This document shows positions 1-6,687 of a stretch of DNA of 64,000 bases, piece by piece. The DNA is from Deefgea piscis (lineage in GTDB: Bacteria > Pseudomonadota > Gammaproteobacteria > Burkholderiales > Chitinibacteraceae): contig NZ_CP081149.1 in NCBI RefSeq assembly GCF_019665785.1, forward strand, positions 930,001-994,000, given 5' to 3'. The notes below the pieces were generated by a model. That model saw only the letters and a list, made by a program, of their open reading frames with translations, was not told the origin of the DNA and ran no database searches. Position 1 is the first letter of the stretch. The number at the start of each line of letters is the position of its first letter. A program made the translations under genes and the position numbers.

Positions 1-2
1 TG

Positions 3-104
3 AGTTTGCTTGATCGTCTCGGATGTGCGATAGCCAATGATTTTGATTTTTCGGCGGCAACAAGGTGGTTAAAAGAAATTCAATTAGCAAGGGGTTTGTC
101 ATGA
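3..104 (+). CDS. 3' end of an upstream gene, possibly sensor kinase or Hpt protein (partial)
   Basis: An open frame runs from the window edge to a TGA at 102-104 and encodes 33 residues ending in ...IQLARGLS. The stop overlaps the ATG of the response regulator (ATGA), so the two are probably translationally coupled. The residues LLDRLGCAIANDFDFSAA resemble the last helices of Hpt domains that close hybrid histidine kinases. A hybrid kinase ahead of an HD-GYP regulator is a common arrangement. Identity is inference from a short tail and context. Confidence 0.5.
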   Translation, partial: SLLDRLGCAIANDFDFSAATRWLKEIQLARGLS

Positions 105-665
105 CTGAAATACTGACCAGCCACCGAAAAACTATTTTGCTGGTTGATGATACGCCAAATAATTTGACGGTACTTAATGCTATTTTGAAAGATACCTACA
201 AAGTTAGGATTGCAAATAATGGTGAGCAAGCATTACGTTTGGCTGAGCGCTTGCCGATACCCGATTTAATTTTGCTAGATGTCATGATGCCGGGGATGGA
301 TGGATTTGAGGTATGCCACAGCTTAAAAAGTAATGTGTTAACTGCAGATATTCCAGTTATCTTTTTAACTGCTAAAACCCAAGAAATTGATGAGATTAAT
401 GGCTTTAATGCTGGTGCAGCAGATTATTTACATAAGCCATTAAGTCCAGCGCTTGTATTGATTCGAGTTAGAAATATCTTATTAATGCAAGATTTAAAAA
501 ACTCAATCCAAGAGCATAATTTATTATTAGAAGATCGCGTTGCGCAGCGTACTCAAGAGCTTTATAAGATGCAGGATGCCATTATTATGGCGATGGGGGT
601 GATGGCTGAATTGCGTGATGAAGAAACTGGCTTGCATTTAAAACGCACGCAAGAATATGTTCGAC
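101..665 (+). pseudogene. REC/HD-GYP response regulator, 5' part, interrupted by IS3 element
   Basis: Start ATG 101 has AAGGGG seven bases upstream. The product begins with a receiver domain (LLVDDTPNN acidic pocket, phospho-Asp in LILLDVMMPG, switch Thr in FLTAKT, Lys in DYLHKPLSP) followed by a coiled linker and the first helices of an HD-GYP domain (ETGLHLKRTQEYVR). The insertion follows codon VR; translation then runs into the element and stops at 701-703, giving a 200-residue REC-plus-linker protein. The intact family (RpfG type) is a phosphorylation-controlled cyclic-di-GMP phosphodiesterase. The metal-binding HD and GYP motifs are in the separated 3' part, so this fragment cannot hydrolyse c-di-GMP. 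Confidence 0.9.
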
Positions 666-691
666 TGAATCGCACCGGGTTTCGCGGAGGC
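666..691 (+). repeat. Left terminal inverted repeat of the IS3 element
   Basis: These 26 bases are the exact reverse complement of 1949-1974. They begin TGAATCGCACCGGG and directly follow the GAC target duplication at 663-665. Confidence 0.95.
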
Positions 692-715
692 ACTAACTCT
701 TGAGAGAATAGTGCC

Positions 716-1036
716 ATGAAAAAATCTACCCCATTTTCCCCTGAAGTCCGCGAGCGGGCCGTTCGCATGGTCATTGAGCACCTTGCCGAATATCCATCTG
801 AATGGGCAACCCTCGTTTCCATCGCCAGCAAAATAGGCTGCACACCCGAAACGCTGCGCACCTGGTGTCGTCGACAAGGTGGCGATAGCGTTCAAGCCAA
901 CAAAAACTCCGCAGAGAGCGAACGCATCAAAGCCTTAGAGCGCGAAGTGCGCGAGCTTAAAAAGGCCAATGAAATTCTGCGCCTGGCCAGCGCGTATTTC
1001 GCACAGGCGGAGCTCGACCGCCGCTTGAAATCGTAA
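716..1036 (+). CDS. IS3 transposase OrfA (helix-turn-helix protein)
   Basis: A 106-residue protein. The N-terminal part ([19 protein letters not shown]... to [13 protein letters not shown]) is the helix-turn-helix that binds the IS ends, and residues from about 70 ([21 protein letters not shown]) form the leucine zipper used for multimerisation. The gene is in frame 2; OrfB continues in frame 1, which is open from 973, so a -1 ribosomal frameshift between about 973 and 1036 would give the fused OrfAB transposase. I did not find a textbook A6G slippery heptamer in that interval, so the exact shift site is unresolved. Confidence 0.93.
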   Translation: MKKSTPFSPEVRERAVRMVIEHLAEYPSEWATLVSIASKIGCTPETLRTWCRRQGGDSVQANKNSAESERIKALEREVRELKKANEILRLASAYFAQAELDRRLKS

Positions 1037-1935
1037 GAGGATTCATCGATACCCACCGTGAGCAGCACGGGGTCGAGCCGATCTGCAAGCTATTACAGGT
1101 CGCTCCGTCTGCTTATCGACGGTATGCCGCTCGGTTGCGTAATCCCGCATTGCGTTGCCAGCGCGCCATTCGTGACGAGCAACTGAGCGGTGAAGTTACG
1201 CGCGTCTGGCAAGAGAATCACCAGGTGTATGGTGCCGTCAAAGCCTGGCGGCAACTCAAGCGCGATGGGCATCTTGTCGCGCGGTGTACCGTTGAGCGTT
1301 TGATGCGCAGCCTCGGTTTGCGCGGCATATCGCGTGGTAAAACGGTGCGCACCACACGTCCAGACCCTGCTGTTGCGTGCCCGCTTGACCATGTAAACCG
1401 ACAATTCGTGGCTGAACGACCAAACCAGCTCTGGGTGTCGGATTTTACCTATGTGTCGACTTGGCAGGGCTTTGTGTATGTGGCGTTTGTGATTGATGTC
1501 TTCGCTCGTTATATCGTGGGCTGGCGAGTTAGTCGCAACATGCAAACCGAGTTTGTGCTGGATGCATTGGAGCAAGCCCTTTGGGCGCGCCAGCCAGAGC
1601 GCGAAGCATTGATTCATCACAGCGACCGTGGCTCGCAATACGTTTCGATTCGCTATACCGAGCGATTAACCGAAGCGGGTATCGAGCCATCAGTGGGCAC
1701 GACTGGTGATAGCTACGACAATGCGCTGGCCGAGACGATTAACGGACTCTACAAAACTGAAGTGATTCATCGTTTGGGTCCTTGGAAAAGTTTAGAATCT
1801 GTGGAGATAGCGACATTAGAATGGGTTTCGTGGTTCAATCAGCATCGTTTGCTTGGGTCGATTGGCCACATTCCACCTGCGGAAGCAGAAGCAAATTATT
1901 ATCGTAATCAAAGCGAGCAGGCCATGTTGGTCTGA
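973..1935 (+). CDS. IS3 transposase OrfB (DDE/rve integrase), expressed by -1 frameshift
   Basis: The transposase frame is open from 973, although the first internal start codon is ATG 1135. Reading through gives [24 protein letters not shown] and then the integrase core. Catalytic acidic residues are visible in [12 protein letters not shown] (first D), [10 protein letters not shown] (second D) and [15 protein letters not shown] (E), with the C-terminal [20 protein letters not shown] typical of IS3 transposases. Domains are complete and no stop interrupts them. Initiation at 1135 alone would lose the N-terminal HTH_21 region, so the frameshift product is probably the active enzyme. Confidence 0.9.
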   Translation, partial: NSAPGQRVFRTGGARPPLEIVRGFIDTHREQHGVEPICKLLQVAPSAYRRYAARLRNPALRCQRAIRDEQLSGEVTRVWQENHQVYGAVKAWRQLKRDGHLVARCTVERLMRSLGLRGISRGKTVRTTRPDPAVACPLDHVNRQFVAERPNQLWVSDFTYVSTWQGFVYVAFVIDVFARYIVGWRVSRNMQTEFVLDALEQALWARQPEREALIHHSDRGSQYVSIRYTERLTEAGIEPSVGTTGDSYDNALAETINGLYKTEVIHRLGPWKSLESVEIATLEWVSWFNQHRLLGSIGHIPPAEAEANYYRNQSEQAMLV

Positions 1936-1948
1936 CTCAAACCAAACA

Positions 1949-1974
1949 GCCTCCGCGAAACCCGGTGCGATTCA
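1949..1974 (-). repeat. Right terminal inverted repeat of the IS3 element
   Basis: A perfect 26-bp inverted copy of 666-691, followed by the second GAC at 1975-1977. It contains an in-frame GTG (1965) that could start translation of the HD-GYP remainder. Confidence 0.95.
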
Positions 1975-2555
1975 GACTGCTGGCCAATGCGGTGATGCAT
2001 CATCCTCGATTTATTGATGAACTCGATAGCATTAGTATTGAATGGATGGCCAAATCAGCACCTTTGCATGATATTGGTAAAGTCGGTATTCCGGATGCGA
2101 TTTTGCATAAACCGGCGCGCTTAACGCCAGAAGAATTTAGCATTATGAAAAATCATCCAACCTATGGCCGGAATATAATTTTAGAAGTGGAAAAAATGTT
2201 AGGGGGTGAAAGCTTATTTTTACGCTATGCGCGTGAAATTGCCTACGGTCATCAAGAAAAATGGGATGGTTCTGGTTATCCACTTGGCGCAAAAGGCGAA
2301 GAAATCCCGGTGAGTGCTAGATTAATGGCGCTCGCCGATGTATATGATGCATTGCGTAGTCGGCGGGTATATAAACCGCCATTTTCACATGAAATGGCAA
2401 TGAATATTATTGTTGAAGGCCGTGGTAAACATTTTGATCCGGATTTAGTCGATGCTTTTCAAGTCTGTGCCGATCGATTTGCACAAATCGCCGAAGAATA
2501 TGCCGATCCAAATGATGAAGACATTAACGATATGGCTTGCTCGGCGAATCATTAA
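1975..2555 (+). pseudogene. REC/HD-GYP response regulator, 3' part (HD-GYP domain)
   Basis: This is the continuation of the 101-665 fragment: joined across the IS it reads ...KRTQEYVR-LLANAVMHHP. It holds the catalytic signatures of a c-di-GMP phosphodiesterase: HDIGK in APLHDIGKVGIPDAIL, KNHPTYG, and HQEKWDGSGYP (the GYP motif), followed by RLMALADVYDALRSRRVYK. The frame stays open to TAA at 2555 with no decay, supporting recent disruption. An in-frame GTG at 1965 lies in the IS end, but no Shine-Dalgarno sequence precedes it, so independent expression of the domain is uncertain. Confidence 0.9.
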
Positions 2556-2607
2556 TGCGCCAAAGCTCAATGAATCGCTGAACGTTTAATTAATTATTTC
2601 TGCAAAA

Positions 2608-2633
2608 AAAGCGGCCTCATGATGAGGCCGCTT
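2608..2633. terminator. Bidirectional intrinsic terminator between HD-GYP fragment and chitinase
   Basis: A palindrome (AAAGCGGCCTCAT and its complement) has an A-run on its left and T-rich sequence on its right. It lies between convergent genes and can end both transcripts. Confidence 0.8.
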
Positions 2634-2650
2634 TGCTTTATGACTGCGCT

Positions 2651-4360
2651 TTATTTTTTAAAATACGCGCTATGGCTTTTAGCAAATTGGTAGGCTTGTT
2701 TGCTATCCCAATTGATTGACCAAGTCATAATGCCGCGTAAATCGGGCTGCGCTTTCAATGGCTTGTAAGTGCCGCAATTTTGCAATTTCATCAAACAATC
2801 CAATGCTTTTTGCGTTTCGGCAATCGAGAGGTAACCGCCACCCGCCGCACTGGTCGTTGCTGGCAAACCAAAGCCCACTTGGTCAGCACGCAATGCGGGG
2901 AAGGGTTTATTCACGTCGCCACCCAAATTAAAGCCAGTGAGCAACATATCGGTCATCGCCACTTGGAAATCGAGCGTGCCTTGTGAGTATTGACGGCCGT
3001 CCGTGCCACCAATGCTGCCGGTGTTGTAATGCTGAACATGCAGCATATTCAAATCATCACGCAGGCCGTGGATGATCGGCAAGTAGCCGCCCCATGTGCC
3101 GCCGTAGAAGCCATGTCCACCTTGAACGTAGTTCACCTCCGGCGCCATCGTCAGGATAAATTTGTCACCAAAGCGGGCTTTGATGGCTTTCACGCCAGCG
3201 ATTACATTCACAATTTGTGGCGTAACGGGTTTGCGGTAGTCGTCTTGGGCGGTAATCGTTAGATTGTTTTCCATGTCCAGATCGAGACCATCAAAACCAT
3301 ATTTGGCAATGATGTCGCCCAGTGTTTTGATGAAGCGTTCACGCGCTTCGAGTGAGTCGATCACAATCACCCCATTGGCTCCGCCTAGGGACACCAATAC
3401 TTTCACGCCTTGCGATTGTTTGAGTTTAATGTCGGCGATAAATTCAGCTTCGTTAAACAATTTATCCAGAACAAAAGCAGCAGTGCCTTTGGCTGCGCTT
3501 TGATCGCCTTCAACAAACGAGACATTGATGATGTTGTATTCGGCCGGTACGTCTTTTAAGCGCATTACGCCAGAGCCATTGTCAAAATTGTGCCAGTAAC
3601 CCACCACTACGTGCTTAGGTAGCAAGTCAGTGCCCGGTGTAGTGCTTGGGGTGGCAGTCGGTGTTGGCGTTGGCGTCACCGGCGTTGGTGTTGGCGGAAC
3701 CCAATAGCCGCAAGAGCCTGGTGTCGTTGGTGGCACCCAAGTGCTACCTGGGTATGGGGTCACAATCGGGCAAGGGGTGGCCGTTGGTGTCGGTGTTGGC
3801 GATACGACAGGTGTAGGCGTTGCCGATGGGGTGGCCGTTGGTGTTACGGTTGGGGTGGCAACTGAGCCTGAAATTAATTTCCACGGCCCCCATTGGTCGC
3901 TTCCAGGTACATTGCCTTGGGTCCACCATTTGGCTTCATAAATAGCCGTGCCGACGCTCACGCGTGCGCCGCCGTTATACACTTTGCTGGCATCCCAAGC
4001 GGCAACGCCAGTGCTCGGTGGTGGGGTGGTCACCGGCGTATTGCTTGGCACAGGGCTGCTGGTTGGCGCGGCAGTTGGGCTGGTCGTTGGATTGGCGCTT
4101 GGGCTGGCCGTCGGTCCAGTTGATGGCGCAGGGCTGGCGCTGTTGCCGACTTCTTTCCACAGCGTCGGCGTTGCTGCTGGATTCCAGCCAGCACCAACAT
4201 AAGCAGTGTGCGTCACCAAAGCGCTATAGGTTTTTCCGTTGTAATCGACAACGGTATTTGCTGAGTACGTTGTTCCTTCTTGCCATGTTGCCGCTTGAAC
4301 GCCAGCGGCCAATAGCAGTGCGCCAAGCAGACTGGCGATACGAATTGTGTTGCGTGTCAT
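2651..4360 (-). CDS. Secreted GH18 chitinase with two N-terminal chitin-binding modules
   Basis: Predicted endochitinase acting on beta-1,4-GlcNAc polymers outside the cell. ATG 4360 is chosen because AGGAAGAG lies just upstream; it opens a Sec signal peptide (MTRNTIRIASLLGALLLAAGVQA). Residues 24-72 and about 118-165 are CBM5/12-like modules with aromatic anchors (TWQEGTTYSANTVVDYNGK; AAWDASKVYNGGARVSV... WWTQG). Pro/Thr/Ser-rich linkers separate them. The GH18 barrel spans about 250-569, with KVLVSLGGANG on beta-3 and the catalytic DxxDxDxE in FDGLDLDME, the acid Glu near residue 364. Two Cys residues lie in the second linker. The gene is monocistronic, with a terminator immediately downstream. 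Confidence 0.93.
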   Translation of the reverse strand: MTRNTIRIASLLGALLLAAGVQAATWQEGTTYSANTVVDYNGKTYSALVTHTAYVGAGWNPAATPTLWKEVGNSASPAPSTGPTASPSANPTTSPTAAPTSSPVPSNTPVTTPPPSTGVAAWDASKVYNGGARVSVGTAIYEAKWWTQGNVPGSDQWGPWKLISGSVATPTVTPTATPSATPTPVVSPTPTPTATPCPIVTPYPGSTWVPPTTPGSCGYWVPPTPTPVTPTPTPTATPSTTPGTDLLPKHVVVGYWHNFDNGSGVMRLKDVPAEYNIINVSFVEGDQSAAKGTAAFVLDKLFNEAEFIADIKLKQSQGVKVLVSLGGANGVIVIDSLEARERFIKTLGDIIAKYGFDGLDLDMENNLTITAQDDYRKPVTPQIVNVIAGVKAIKARFGDKFILTMAPEVNYVQGGHGFYGGTWGGYLPIIHGLRDDLNMLHVQHYNTGSIGGTDGRQYSQGTLDFQVAMTDMLLTGFNLGGDVNKPFPALRADQVGFGLPATTSAAGGGYLSIAETQKALDCLMKLQNCGTYKPLKAQPDLRGIMTWSINWDSKQAYQFAKSHSAYFKK

Positions 4361-4595
4361 GATCGTCTCTTCCTGTTGATGTGTTGGCAATCGGGATTGC
4401 CAAGCTTGAGTCGAATGCTCAAGTTCACAGGAATATTAGGCGCTTTTCTTACAGATATAAACGTCTGGCTGAATAGTGTTGCGGCTTTATAGTCATTGAT
4501 AAAAAGATTAATCTGACTATGAATTACCTTCATGATGATGACGGCAACTCAGTGATAAGATTCATCTATTGCGATTGTAAAAAAGCGGCCTTGCC

Positions 4596-5432
4596 ATGAC
4601 GAATCCTTTGCGTCCGATTAGTTTTGAGTTCTTCCCGCCGAAAACTGACGAAGGTGCGGCTAAATTGGCCACGACTCGCCGGCAATTGGCGCAATTTAAT
4701 CCCGAATTTTTCTCGGTAACCTTTGGCGCTGGCGGCACCACGCAAGAAGGCACGCTGCGCGCCGTGGTGGATATTCAAGCCGCCGGCCACGCCGCCGCGC
4801 CGCATTTATCCTGCATTGGCTCGACCAAAGACAATATTCGTGAAGTGGTTCAGCAATACAAAAATCACGGCATTAAACATATCGTCGCTTTGCGCGGCGA
4901 TATTCCATCGGGTATGGGGGAATTTGGCGAGTTTCGCTATGCCAATGAATTGGTGAGTTTTTTGCGCAGCGAATTTGGTGATTGGTTCCATATCGAAGTC
5001 GCCGCTTACCCCGAGTTTCATCCACAATCGCTTAATGCTGAAGCTGATTTGCGTAATTTTATTAATAAAGTCAATGCTGGGGCTGATTCTGCGATTACGC
5101 AGTATTTCTTTAATGCTGACGCTTATTTTCGCTTTGTGGATGAAGTCCAAGCACGTGGCGTGAATATCCCGATTGTGCCGGGGATTATGCCGATTCAAAA
5201 TTACAGCCAATTACAGCGCTTTTCGGATATGTGTGGTGCCGAGATTCCGCGTTGGTTACGCCTGCGTTTGCAGGCTTATGCGGATGATACCGCGTCAATT
5301 CGCGCGTTTGGTTTGGACTTTGTGACCGAGCTATCGGATCGCCTCTTGGCGGGTGGTGCACCGGGCTTGCATTTTTACACGCTCAACGCCGCAGGTGCGG
5401 TGTCGACGGTGTGTCAGCGTTTGGGCTATTAA
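4596..5432 (+). CDS. metF: 5,10-methylenetetrahydrofolate reductase
   Basis: FAD enzyme reducing methylene-THF to 5-methyl-THF, the methyl donor for methionine synthesis. The 278 residues start MTNPLRPISFEFFPPKTDEG, with the conserved FEFFPPK active-site segment; SVTFGAGGTTQEGT, HIVALRGDIPSG, IEVAAYPEFHP and GADSAITQYFFNADAYFRF are family blocks, and VPGIMPIQN is the late motif. Length matches bacterial MetF (about 280-300). No strong Shine-Dalgarno is visible before ATG 4596, but the start agrees with the family N terminus. The upstream 235 bases separate it divergently from the chitinase; I saw no recognisable SAM riboswitch there. Confidence 0.95.
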   Translation: MTNPLRPISFEFFPPKTDEGAAKLATTRRQLAQFNPEFFSVTFGAGGTTQEGTLRAVVDIQAAGHAAAPHLSCIGSTKDNIREVVQQYKNHGIKHIVALRGDIPSGMGEFGEFRYANELVSFLRSEFGDWFHIEVAAYPEFHPQSLNAEADLRNFINKVNAGADSAITQYFFNADAYFRFVDEVQARGVNIPIVPGIMPIQNYSQLQRFSDMCGAEIPRWLRLRLQAYADDTASIRAFGLDFVTELSDRLLAGGAPGLHFYTLNAAGAVSTVCQRLGY

Positions 5433-5479
5433 TTGCTAACGACGTCTGATGCGGTATTGCGCCTCGGACGTTCTCCTTG

Positions 5480-5535
5480 CTAGGGTTGGTTGACGTTTGC
5501 TTGGCGACCGAACACCAAACGTCAATAGACCCTAG
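5480..5535. terminator. Long imperfect inverted repeat between metF and slyB-like gene
   Basis: Arms 5480-5499 and 5516-5535 pair over 20 bases with three mismatches (CTAGGGT...TGACGTTTG), around a 16-base loop. It lies between convergent genes and its right arm contains the stop codon of the minus-strand lipoprotein gene. There is no clear U-tract, so it may be a terminator or an RNA-stabilising stem. Confidence 0.55.
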
Positions 5536-6002
5536 GGCTGGGCAGGCACTACTCGGGCGTTGTTGGCGTTGGCAATCACATCCACTCTCTGACCCACGCG
5601 CAATGCTTGGTCGCCATCTTGCACAATCACCAGTCGCTCGCCATTGTCGTGCATGCGCACGGTAATTTCTTTGGCCATTTTGCTGCGCATATTGTCTTCG
5701 AGCTGATTGCCGACAAAACCACCTAATAATGCGCCAAACACGCTGCTAATGACGCTGCCCGTGCCTTGGCCGATGTGATTGCCCGCCAATACGCCACCGA
5801 CCACACCGCCAGCCACCCCACCGATGCCCAATTGCTGGCCCGGTTTAACTGCAACATCGCGAATTTGCTCGATTTGACCACTGCGCGCGCGCGCCACTTG
5901 CATGGTTTCATTTTGCGTATAGATTTTGGCCGAATCATTGCTGGCGCAACCCGTGAGTAAGGCTGCGCTGAGCAAAGCTATTTTAATCCAATGCGTATTC
6001 AT
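5532..6002 (-). CDS. SlyB/PcP-like outer-membrane lipoprotein with glycine-zipper 2TM domain
   Basis: A 156-residue protein. The N-terminal signal ends in the lipobox LLTGC (Cys19), so the mature protein is lipidated and, with Ala-Ser following, probably sent to the outer membrane. Residues 58-100 are a glycine-zipper hairpin (IGGVAGGVVGGVLAGNHIGQG... ALLGGFVGNQLE) of the Rick_17kDa/2TM family seen in SlyB and PcP. The C-terminal part (EITVRMHDNGERLVIVQDGD... VGQRVDVIA) is the usual beta-rich extension. AAGGAG lies six bases before ATG 6002. Family members have been linked to envelope integrity; a specific role is not shown here. Confidence 0.88.
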   Translation of the reverse strand: MNTHWIKIALLSAALLTGCASNDSAKIYTQNETMQVARARSGQIEQIRDVAVKPGQQLGIGGVAGGVVGGVLAGNHIGQGTGSVISSVFGALLGGFVGNQLEDNMRSKMAKEITVRMHDNGERLVIVQDGDQALRVGQRVDVIANANNARVVPAQP

Positions 6003-6049
6003 CCATGGCTCCTTGGGCTGCGCTGAGGGTGCTCAACGCGCGACTGCGT

Positions 6050-6082
6050 AAAAAAACCATACCGATTTTACTCGGTATGGTT
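6050..6082 (-). terminator. Intrinsic terminator of the 2OG-oxygenase transcript
   Basis: Stem AACCATACCGA/TCGGTATGGTT (6055-6065 with 6072-6082), loop TTTTAC, followed on the minus strand by a run of U (A-run 6050-6056 on the plus strand). Confidence 0.8.
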
Positions 6083-6102
6083 GGTTTTGGCTGTGGTGAG
6101 GT

Positions 6103-6687
6103 TCACGGACGGCGGCGGTACCAGCCGGTGAGTGATCGCCGCTCTCGTCTAGCGGGTAATACCTCGTGCTCAAATCGATTGGATAAAAACACCACCAAAG
6201 TGCCACCATACGGCGTGACATCCAGGGTTTGTTCGTCATCCAAATAAATTCGTAATTGGCCGCCATCGTCCTCGTGCCAATTTGGGTTAAGGTATTGCAC
6301 CACGGTGACCACGCGGCTGTCTTGATGCCGATGTTGGTCAAGATGGCGCTGGTAAAAACTGCCCGCTGGGTAGCGGGCAAAATGCCATTCCAATTCATCG
6401 AGCCCTAAATACAGCTCGCGATTGAGTGTTTGCTGTAAATCACGCATTCTTTGATTGGCTTTTATCATCGCCGGATCATCGTTTTCGACCCAAAGCACCG
6501 CATCGCCGCGAATTTCTTGCCGTACTTGCAGCGCGGCCTCACGGCCTACGCCAGCAGCAACAAAGTCGTCTTCTCTACTGGCAAATAATGCATTCAGTTG
6601 CGTTAATTGGTTGGCATCTAAAAAATTGGGCACGACCAAATAGCCTGGGCCGGTTAAAGCGTCAACGATCTCAAGATCAATACTCAT
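6103..6687 (-). CDS. 2OG-Fe(II) oxygenase, prolyl-4-hydroxylase-like
   Basis: A 194-residue soluble dioxygenase of the P4Hc/SM-20 type. Iron ligands are His115 and Asp117 in FYQRHLDQH and His174 in RFEHEVLPA; Arg184 in RERRSLTGWYRRR would bind 2-oxoglutarate. The YLNPNW and GGQLRIYL segments form the jelly-roll strands. ATG 6687 overlaps the TGA of the upstream Gcr-family gene (ATGA), so the two are coupled. The substrate is unknown; such enzymes hydroxylate protein side chains or small molecules. Confidence 0.9.
   Translation of the reverse strand: MSIDLEIVDALTGPGYLVVPNFLDANQLTQLNALFASREDDFVAAGVGREAALQVRQEIRGDAVLWVENDDPAMIKANQRMRDLQQTLNRELYLGLDELEWHFARYPAGSFYQRHLDQHRHQDSRVVTVVQYLNPNWHEDDGGQLRIYLDDEQTLDVTPYGGTLVVFLSNRFEHEVLPARRERRSLTGWYRRRP

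Larger units (their letters stand above)
666..1974 (+). mobile_element. IS3-family insertion sequence, 1309 bp, complete
   Basis: The element is bounded by perfect 26-bp inverted repeats (666-691 and 1949-1974; outer bases TGAATCGCACCGGG) and by a 3-bp direct repeat GAC at 663-665 and 1975-1977. It carries a small helix-turn-helix ORF and a DDE transposase in the -1 frame relative to it, the IS3 layout. Deleting the element and one GAC joins the host gene in frame. Perfect ends and an open transposase suggest a recent, potentially active insertion. The IS subgroup and name cannot be assigned without a database comparison. Confidence 0.95.

Noticed and set aside
65..100. An upstream start for the response regulator
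   Set aside because: It would extend into the preceding reading frame; ATG 101 has a good ribosome site and the ATGA overlap.
562..895. Minus-strand open frames opposite the start of the IS3 element
   Set aside because: They are antisense to the response-regulator end and transposase OrfA and have no family features.
1093..1638. A 181-codon minus-strand open frame in the IS
   Set aside because: Antisense to the well-supported DDE transposase.
3600..4200. Tandem Pro/Thr codons in the chitinase as a CRISPR or minisatellite array
   Set aside because: They are the low-complexity linkers of a modular chitinase and stay in frame.
4391..4595. A SAM-type riboswitch before metF
   Set aside because: No conserved riboswitch core or multi-stem layout is recognisable.
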